Below, in pieces: positions 50,595-56,619 of a DNA stretch of 56,619 nucleotides. The notes under the pieces are model-generated. The model made no database searches. It was not told where the DNA came from and was given only the letters and a program-made list of their open reading frames with translations. Numbering within the stretch: position 1 is the first letter of the stretch; each line of letters opens with the position of its first letter. This DNA comes from Fimbriimonadaceae bacterium (GTDB taxonomy: Bacteria > Armatimonadota > Fimbriimonadia > Fimbriimonadales > Fimbriimonadaceae): positions 1-56,619 of the forward strand of contig JAIBBE010000117.1 of NCBI GenBank assembly GCA_019694835.1. Direction: 5' to 3'. Both the position numbers and the translations under genes were made by a program.

Positions 50595-53500
50595 ATGCCG
50601 AGTTATGATGAAGGAATGCGTGGCAGCCGCCAATCAGAAGTGGGATGGGTGCTGGTGGAAGCTCAGGCGACGTTTTTCGTTGCCGGAGGCACTTTGGGCT
50701 GCGATGCTCCGAGCTACCTACCGCGGTCAGCTGATGCTCAGCTAAGGGACGCCCTCATCCAAAGCCGGTACGCGTATGTCCTCGATTCACGGCAAAAGGG
50801 AAAGTCGTCGCTCGTAGCGCGGACGATGGCAAAGCTGCAGGAATCCGGCATCCGATGCGTAAAGATCGACTTGCAGCGCATCGGCGCAAACCTAAGTCCT
50901 GATCAATGGTATGCGGCTCTTGTTCGTCAGTTCGGGCGGCAACTCGGAAAAGAGAAGGAGGTCTTTCAATGCTGGGGAGAGCTTCAGGATCTAGGCCCGC
51001 TTTCGCGATGGGTTGCCGTGCTCGAACAAGTCGTCCTTCCTTCAACTGAAGGGCCAGTTGTCGTCTTTATCGACGAGGTCGACTTCGTGCGCGCCCTGAG
51101 CTTCTCGGCCGACGAGTTCTTCGCGGCCATTCGGGAGTGCCACAACCGTCGGGCCATCGACCCCTTGTTCGTCAGGCTGACATTCTGCCTCGTTGGCTCT
51201 GCGACGCCGAGCCAACTAGTGAGAAATGTCGAGGTCACGCCGTTCAACATTGGTCAAGAAGTTGCATTGACCGACTTCACGCTTGCGGAGATCCTGCCGT
51301 ACGCGGCTCATCTCGGCACACGCGATGGTCAAAGCCTTATCGAGCGGGTGTACTACTGGACATCCGGTCATCCCTTTCTCACCCAGTCGCTTTGCGCGGC
51401 TATCGTCCAGGCGCCCGACTGCCTCGAAGCTAAGGATGTCGACGCCATTGTCGCCGAGATGTTCCTCTCAACCGAGGCTCGCCAGCGACAGCCGAATCTG
51501 CTCGACATTTCGCGTCGCATCCTCGAAGCCAGAATCCCAGGCGTTGGCCCGGAAGAAGCGCGAGGTCAGATGCTCAACGCCTATCGTCAGATCCTTGCAG
51601 GAAAGCGGCTGATCGTCGATGACAGCGAATGGCGTTTGGCTGCATTGCGCCTTTCCGGCGCCGTCAAAGACGAGGGTGGGACCATCGTCTCCCGCAACCG
51701 TATCTACGCAACAGTCTTCGACCGTAGCTGGATTCGCGCCAACATGCCCGAGGCCGAGGTTCGTCGCCAACGGGCTGCCGCCATCAAGGCGATGATCAAG
51801 ACCGGTACGGTTGCCCTCTTGGTTACGGCCATTGTCGGCTACTTGGCTTATCGATCATCACGTTTGGCCGATCAGCAGGCACAACTCAAGCGGCAGGCTC
51901 AATACGACGCCTACTGTGCAGCGATGATAGCAGCCTCAACCAAGTGGGACGATGCAGATCGATCGGGGCTCAAGGCCGTCTTGGATGCTCACGAGCAGGA
52001 CCCGTGGCGAGGTTGGGAATGGGGATTCTGGAATAATCGGATTGGCGGGAAAATTCTGGAGTTCCCGGGAGTGCAGGAACCGGCTATCCAATTCGGGGCG
52101 GGAGGTCAGCTCTTGGTCCGCACCAATGGTGCGTTGACGCGCTACGACTCTCAAACACTTCGGCCTCTACGTAGGTATGAATTTGAGGAAGGCAGCTATT
52201 GGATGACTCGCGAACTGCCGGATCAGCGAATTCTAGATGCTCAGCGCGATGGGCGGTTACGATGTTTCGATCCGGAGCTCAAGTACGTGCTGTGGGAGGC
52301 CAACATCGGAAGTGTTGGATGGCCGAATGGGAACCTGTTTGACTCGCAGTTTCGATGGATGGTCAACGAGAACGACCGTACCCTAAGGCTAACCGATTTG
52401 GCGACCGGTAAATCGAGAAATCCACCAGGGTTGTTCTTTCGTCCAGATTTCTCTAAAGATACGAACTCCGTCCTGTGTACATTTCGGATCGCAGACCGGA
52501 CATTTCCAATTCGCCCGACCTCTGCGGTCATCTTAGACCCTGCATCTCTTAACGAGTTACACCACCTTCCTGTACGTGCAGGGGCTTTGATTGTGGCAGC
52601 TTCCTATGAACGCCGTCTCCTCTCCGTCGGCTACTCCGACGGAGAGGTCCAACTCTATGATCTACGCAGTCAGAAGAGATTGCTCACTCATCGCTTTAGA
52701 GCTTCCGAGGTTTGGCATTTATCGTTCAATAGAAGTGGAACGCGGCTCTACTCGTGCACGATGGACAAACAAGGTGCTGTCTTTGATGTTGCAAACGCAC
52801 AGCCCTCGCTGATGCGGGAGTTCACTGGCTTTTGGGGTCTTTCGTTTTCGCCCGACGGTCAGCATTTGATTGGGCGCTTCCATCCCCCTGTGCTCCTCGA
52901 TCAAGGGGAGCTTGAGACCTCTAATTCGCCGCTGAACGTCGGTCCTTTCGATGCGCCCTATTTTCCCCGGCGCGCGAACTTTATGGTAGTGCCACTTAAG
53001 AAGAATGGCCTGATTCAATGGAGCAAAGTTCAGCTCGATGGGACTCAGCCGCACCTAACTGGAGGAGCGTTTACAAGTAGCCGAGAGGTGATTGCTGAGA
53101 GTGGCCTAGGTACCGCGAGGATTCGGAAGGTGGATGGGACAGATGAGATCCTCGATGTGTTGACGGGCAAGACGATCGGGCGGAATTTTGACGCAAAGCT
53201 CCAGTGGCGCACTTACGTGCAGTTTGAGAATTCAGGGGGTATGGCGATTACTGATTTCCATGGAAGCAATGCATACTATGTTAGCAACTCAGGGGTGCTA
53301 GAACTTCTGATCCGTACATATTCACTACCCTTAGACTTTAGCCCTGACCGCAAGACGCTCGCAGTCGGAACCGACTTGGGAACGCTCTACTTGATCAATA
53401 CGATCACCCTTGAGATGACCAAGCTGCAGCTCAGTCGGTTTACGCTCAATGACGGTGAGTTTTCACGCGATGGAAAACGCATTGCCATTGCTCACGATCC

Positions 53501-53789
53501 GAACACTGCAGGGATCTTCGATGTAAGCACGGGCAAACCGATTGTGAGATTCGTGGGTCACTCCAGCAACGTTCTGGGAATCAGTTGGTCGCCAGATGGG
53601 CGACGTATTGCCACAGGAGGGCGTGATCAAACTGTTCGGGTTTGGGATGCGAAGACGGGTCGAATGCTTTCCATACTGCGCGGTCATCGAGCTCCCGTTC
53701 GATATGTTCGGTTCTTGCCTAACGGAGTACATTTGGTTTCCGTGGATATGGATGGAAATCTCATCCGTTGGACTGGCTTGAAGGACTGA
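50595..53789 (+). CDS. Membrane AAA-like ATPase with WD40 propeller
   Basis: A 1064-residue protein. Residues about 27-340 are an AAA-like (PF14516-type) NTPase: FFVAGGTLGCDAPSYLPRSAD, P-loop DSRQKGKSSL at 64-73, Walker B VVVFIDEVD at about 155-163, arginine/sensor region ECHNRRAIDPLFVRL, and GHPFLTQSL. One membrane helix follows near residue 400 (TGTVALLVTAIVGYLAYRSS). Residues about 470-1064 form a beta propeller; only the last blades are classical WD40 (FVGHSSNVLGISWSPDGRRIATGG; ILRGHRAPVRYVRF). This layout is known in cyanobacteria and others as a likely sensory STAND-type protein. Start ATG 50595 or ATG 50616. The 3' end overlaps the convergent SARP gene by 29 bp. Confidence 0.83.
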   Translation: MPSYDEGMRGSRQSEVGWVLVEAQATFFVAGGTLGCDAPSYLPRSADAQLRDALIQSRYAYVLDSRQKGKSSLVARTMAKLQESGIRCVKIDLQRIGANLSPDQWYAALVRQFGRQLGKEKEVFQCWGELQDLGPLSRWVAVLEQVVLPSTEGPVVVFIDEVDFVRALSFSADEFFAAIRECHNRRAIDPLFVRLTFCLVGSATPSQLVRNVEVTPFNIGQEVALTDFTLAEILPYAAHLGTRDGQSLIERVYYWTSGHPFLTQSLCAAIVQAPDCLEAKDVDAIVAEMFLSTEARQRQPNLLDISRRILEARIPGVGPEEARGQMLNAYRQILAGKRLIVDDSEWRLAALRLSGAVKDEGGTIVSRNRIYATVFDRSWIRANMPEAEVRRQRAAAIKAMIKTGTVALLVTAIVGYLAYRSSRLADQQAQLKRQAQYDAYCAAMIAASTKWDDADRSGLKAVLDAHEQDPWRGWEWGFWNNRIGGKILEFPGVQEPAIQFGAGGQLLVRTNGALTRYDSQTLRPLRRYEFEEGSYWMTRELPDQRILDAQRDGRLRCFDPELKYVLWEANIGSVGWPNGNLFDSQFRWMVNENDRTLRLTDLATGKSRNPPGLFFRPDFSKDTNSVLCTFRIADRTFPIRPTSAVILDPASLNELHHLPVRAGALIVAASYERRLLSVGYSDGEVQLYDLRSQKRLLTHRFRASEVWHLSFNRSGTRLYSCTMDKQGAVFDVANAQPSLMREFTGFWGLSFSPDGQHLIGRFHPPVLLDQGELETSNSPLNVGPFDAPYFPRRANFMVVPLKKNGLIQWSKVQLDGTQPHLTGGAFTSSREVIAESGLGTARIRKVDGTDEILDVLTGKTIGRNFDAKLQWRTYVQFENSGGMAITDFHGSNAYYVSNSGVLELLIRTYSLPLDFSPDRKTLAVGTDLGTLYLINTITLEMTKLQLSRFTLNDGEFSRDGKRIAIAHDPNTAGIFDVSTGKPIVRFVGHSSNVLGISWSPDGRRIATGGRDQTVRVWDAKTGRMLSILRGHRAPVRYVRFLPNGVHLVSVDMDGNLIRWTGLKD

Positions 53790-55860
53790 GTAGTGCTCCG
53801 ATAGCTGATCGGTAGAGCGGAGACCGGAATCGCAACTGTGGCGAGCGTGTGAAGACGCCGCCCGCAACCAGTCGCGAGAGGATGAGCTCCGATGGCGTCG
53901 TACCACGTTGAAGGTACTCCACCAAAGCCGTCCAAATGTCTGCCGAGGAACGCGTCACGGTTGCGATTCGTCTTAGATGATCCGCAAACGGCCCTGTTTC
54001 GACCGAAATGCTATGTTCGAGATCGGATAGCGTGCGTCGGGTAGTGGCGAGCCAGTCGAAGCCTCGTCGAACCAGGTAGGGCTGCCCACCGATGATTTCG
54101 TAGAATTGTTCTAGGTCTTCCTTAACACGTAATGGAGAACCGTACTTCCGATTCAGTTCTTCAATGTGATTCAGATCGAAGTCCCTGGGATCGATTCGCA
54201 CGCCGACATTGAACGGAGATTGATTGAGGTCGCGGATGAATAGGTGCACCTCAGTGGCATAGGTGAGGATGATCGTTAATCGCGACCATGGACCATCCGG
54301 TTCGAGTGCTCGCCGGTTGTGCCAGCCTCGAATCAAGCCGAAGAGATCATCCGAGTAGGGTTGACCAAACAGCCTATCGGCCTCGTCGAAAGCCCAATAG
54401 ACGCGACTGGGAGTGCTGGCGAGGATCCTCTCCACGGCTTCATCGAGATTGTCGTTTGGTCCGAGCCAAGCGCTCCAGCCCTCCCTCCAATCTTCTGGCG
54501 CGCGCACGTCCCTCGCTAGTCGATGGGCGATTGAACGGTACAGGTGGTCTTCGTCAACGAGTTGAGATGCGCTGAGGGATTGAAAGTCGCATAGTGCAGC
54601 GACATGCCCGTGCCCGCGAGCCCAGTCCAATGCGCGTGCCAAAAGCGACGTCTTGCCGATCTGGCGCGGACCCTGCAGAAGAATCACTCCCTCGCGACGC
54701 TTGAGCGCAGTATTCAGTTCCCCGTCGGCTTGCCTTTCGACATAGAACCGAGATTCAAGAGGAACTGCGCCTGCGGAGAGTTCGATTTCGGCGCGATCTT
54801 GCTTCGGAGCGGCACGCAATCGTTCGACCCTCTCGACAATTGCCGCGATAGAGACCTCGGGACCAACCTCCATTGTCGGAATTCCACGCGCATGGCTCAG
54901 TTCGAGAACAGCATCCAGCCACTCCCTGGGTTCTGAAGGTTCAGCAGTGATCGCGACCACGACTTTCCCGGACCTTAGATATCGGTCGATGGTGGCCCCA
55001 GAACTCGTTTGGATCACGACGGCCGCCTCTTCACCCCGTCTTCCCAGTTCCGCTGCTAGCGCTGCCCCCGATCTGCCAGAGTCCACAATGACGACATCGG
55101 GAGTTGTATCGTTGATTGGAGGGCGGACTTGGCGGGGAATTGCGTTAAGAACCCGGTAAGCAGATTCTGATGGCTGCTCGCCAAAGGTGTCAGCCAATAC
55201 TCGTTCCCATTCCTCGAATTGGCGCAGTGCCTCAGCTGGAAGTCCCGCTGCAAGATACGCCTCCATCGTGGCAACCTGAATGTCCTCACGAAAGGGCGCG
55301 AGGACAGCAGCTGCACGCCCGACGCGAATCGCTTCACGCGGATCGGTCGCCAACAGCAGCCTGATCAGCTCTTGGGTCGCAGACGCAAAGGCCTCCTCCA
55401 ACTCCATACGGGGGTTGGCGAAACACAGTTCGGCGTGACCGGGCAGAAGCGAGCCCCCATAGCTCTCGATGACCCTCGCCAAGGCCGTGACGCGGTCGTC
55501 CGAATGCTTCGACCTGCGAACGGCTTCCCGAAATGTCTGGATATCGGTTTGGATCGCCGAACTTTCCAACGCGATGTTTTCGCGCCTACCCACGAGGATT
55601 TGGCCCCGCTCAAGCTCGGGTTCGAGGACTTGTCGGATATCTGAAAGCGACCGGCGAAAGCTCTGCTGCTGACGATCGCCATCGCTATCCGGCCAGAACA
55701 TCGCCGCCAAGTCGCTGCGGTCAAACTCCTTACCTGGAGCCAGGGCAAGGTAGGCAAGCAGTGCTCGCGAGGTCTTGGAGCGCAACCGAGGTATGGTCGT
55801 CCCACCCCGCGACGCCTCGAATCCACCTAGCAGGCGAATCTGCCATGTTCTCTCCTGCAT
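53761..55860 (-). CDS. SARP/BTAD transcription regulator with AAA-like domain
   Basis: A 699-residue regulator. Residues 1-100 are an OmpR-type winged helix of the SARP kind (WQIRLLGGFEASRGG; RSKTSRALLAYLALAPGKEFDRSDLAAMFWPDSDGD; SFRRSLSDIRQVLEP). Residues about 105-240 are the helical BTAD domain. Residues about 253-345 look like a receiver-type alpha/beta fold (DVVIVDSGRSGAALAAEL). From about 365 there is an AAA-like NTPase with P-loop LLQGPRQIGKTSLL and Walker B WAFDEADRL; its HNRRALEPDGPWSRLTIIL and SPFNVG match the protein at 50595-53789. ATP-dependent SARP activators are known in Actinobacteria. A possible TATGAT -10 lies at 55892-55887. Confidence 0.85.
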   Translation of the reverse strand: MQERTWQIRLLGGFEASRGGTTIPRLRSKTSRALLAYLALAPGKEFDRSDLAAMFWPDSDGDRQQQSFRRSLSDIRQVLEPELERGQILVGRRENIALESSAIQTDIQTFREAVRRSKHSDDRVTALARVIESYGGSLLPGHAELCFANPRMELEEAFASATQELIRLLLATDPREAIRVGRAAAVLAPFREDIQVATMEAYLAAGLPAEALRQFEEWERVLADTFGEQPSESAYRVLNAIPRQVRPPINDTTPDVVIVDSGRSGAALAAELGRRGEEAAVVIQTSSGATIDRYLRSGKVVVAITAEPSEPREWLDAVLELSHARGIPTMEVGPEVSIAAIVERVERLRAAPKQDRAEIELSAGAVPLESRFYVERQADGELNTALKRREGVILLQGPRQIGKTSLLARALDWARGHGHVAALCDFQSLSASQLVDEDHLYRSIAHRLARDVRAPEDWREGWSAWLGPNDNLDEAVERILASTPSRVYWAFDEADRLFGQPYSDDLFGLIRGWHNRRALEPDGPWSRLTIILTYATEVHLFIRDLNQSPFNVGVRIDPRDFDLNHIEELNRKYGSPLRVKEDLEQFYEIIGGQPYLVRRGFDWLATTRRTLSDLEHSISVETGPFADHLRRIATVTRSSADIWTALVEYLQRGTTPSELILSRLVAGGVFTRSPQLRFRSPLYRSAIGALLSPSSQSNG

Positions 55861-55969
55861 GCACGCTCTCCACGAACCGTGGGCGAATCATACCGCGACG
55901 GAGGAATGCTCAGTTCAAGGGCGCAACGAGAGAAGGAGCCAGACCAACATGGCCCGGCCGACCCCGCAC

Positions 55970-56433
55970 CTAACCGTTCGTGGATCTTCTCCGACGCAAA
56001 GCCAAACCGGAGGCGGCAAGAAAGAAAGCGGAAAGAATCGAAGGCTCAGGGACGACTCGGAAACTCGCGGTGAGAGCGCCAGCGTTGTCCTGAAACTGTC
56101 CAGGCGCACCCACGTAACCGTTGGCATCGGTGAAGCCGAGGTAAAGAGTGGTAGCCGAGTTGGGCACGTTGAAGATCTGTGTTGAGCCCGAGCCGGTTCC
56201 GGTCAAGCCATCGCCGATAAAGAACACTTGGCCGATCACGGGCGAGAGACTCGCGAACGACGTTGCAATTCCGCCTGAGCCGTTGGGGTTGCTAAAAGCG
56301 AGGCTGGCAGGGGGCGACCCCGGATACGTCGAGCCCAGAAAGACACCCGCCAAGAAGCCCGAACCCTTGCTCAAACTAACGCCCGAGATACCGTCATACG
56401 CGTTGACATTCATCGTAATGCCAAATGCGGCCG
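55970..56433 (-). pseudogene. PEP-CTERM protein gene truncated by IS element
   Basis: The C-terminus is a textbook PEP-CTERM sorting signal: VPEPSILSAFFLAASGLALRRRRS, that is VPEP, a hydrophobic helix and an Arg cluster, which directs exosortase-dependent surface export. The body (VFLGSTYPGSPPASLAFSNPNG; TTLYLGFTDANGYVG) is Gly/Ser-rich. No signal peptide precedes it: the frame is open from the IS junction (TAAFGITMNVNAYDG), and the IS end begins at 56434. The 5' half of the gene has been cut off or separated by the insertion. ATG 56413 is only an internal codon. Confidence 0.8.
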
Positions 56434-56619
56434 TGACCAGTCCCCAATTGTTGACCCACTTAGAGTGTAAGGCTCTCTGCCTCCATTTTGATTGATAATT
56501 CCCTCCCGTACGACACGGGGCTCAAGCCCCCGAGTGCGGAGTGGGGACGGACTCGGTTGTAATGGTCCTGATATGCAAGCAGGTGAGCCTGAAGATCAGC
56601 GCCTGTATCGAAGATCTCC
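56434..56619 (-). mobile_element. IS3-family element, right end (partial, runs off the window)
   Basis: The end begins at 56434 with TGACCAGTCCCCAATTGTTG, which resembles terminal repeats of IS3-family members (TG start, T-A-C-C then C-run). The transposase stop codon lies 26 bp inside. The rest of the element lies beyond the right edge, so the second end and target duplication cannot be seen. It interrupts a PEP-CTERM gene. Confidence 0.75.
56460..56619 (-). CDS. IS3-family transposase, C-terminal part
   Basis: Partial at its 5' end (window edge). The 52 visible residues include EIFDTGADLQAHLLAYQDHYN and RVRPHSALGGLSPVSYGREL, the C-terminal integrase-core end of IS3-type OrfB transposases (the YNxxRPHSALGGLxPxxY signature). 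The catalytic DDE residues lie outside the window except that the last Glu is probably just beyond the edge. The stop is at 56460-56462. Confidence 0.88.
   Translation of the reverse strand, partial: EIFDTGADLQAHLLAYQDHYNRVRPHSALGGLSPVSYGRELSIKMEAESLTL

Overview
The window (56.6 kb, roughly 60% G+C, dense coding on both strands) looks like a chromosome segment of an Armatimonadota bacterium, probably close to Fimbriimonadia. This is an inference from style: a type II pseudopilin-like protein with the long [17 protein letters not shown] leader and a DUF1559-like body, dockerin-like Ca-binding tails ending in 'YAILSSNYG', many small GC-type lipoproteins, a PEP-CTERM protein and a SARP-type regulator. 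No marker gene (rRNA) is present to prove it.

Layout. 0.2-6 kb: thioredoxin reductase, two PilZ-like proteins flanking a GbsR-like regulator and a palindromic repeat, then a fused SecDF divergent from ribosomal protein bS21. 6.3-10.5 kb: an operon with a PgpH-type HD phosphohydrolase, the rRNA endonuclease YbeY, a fused lipid kinase/PAP2 protein and a CNNM/CorC transporter. 10.5-20 kb: repeats, a DprE1-like FAD oxidase, a pseudopilin, a TlpA-like thioredoxin, two tandem M43 metalloprotease lipoproteins, a secreted glycosidase, a zinc-ribbon protein and a PIG-L deacetylase. 19.7-28.3 kb: a 606-residue protein with winged-helix-like repeats, bS20, tRNA-Val, an M28 peptidase, a possible toxin-antitoxin pair, rplJ-rplL behind an L10 leader, and tRNA-Arg(GCG). 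28.3-38.6 kb: an aldehyde dehydrogenase/hydroxyproline epimerase divergent pair, a Zn alcohol dehydrogenase, an RRM protein, an M16 peptidase, and a 3D-domain protein/ksgA/queG operon. 38.6-56.6 kb: an accessory region with very large secreted proteins (RCC1/Ig repeats; a lectin-like protein with dockerin-like tail), flhA without other flagellar genes, several frameshifted genes, a membrane AAA-WD40 protein convergent with a SARP regulator carrying the same AAA-like domain, and a PEP-CTERM gene cut by an IS3-family element at the right edge.

The most interesting signal is in the last region. Three promoters, for the 1408-residue RCC1 protein, the 986-residue lectin-like protein and the AAA-WD40 protein, share one architecture: direct RTCAC repeats with an exact 11-bp period, then exactly 11 bp, then a -10 box. 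This is how SARP operators are built in Streptomyces, and a SARP gene lies next to the third site. I infer a local SARP-controlled regulon for surface/secreted giants and an AAA-WD40 partner protein.
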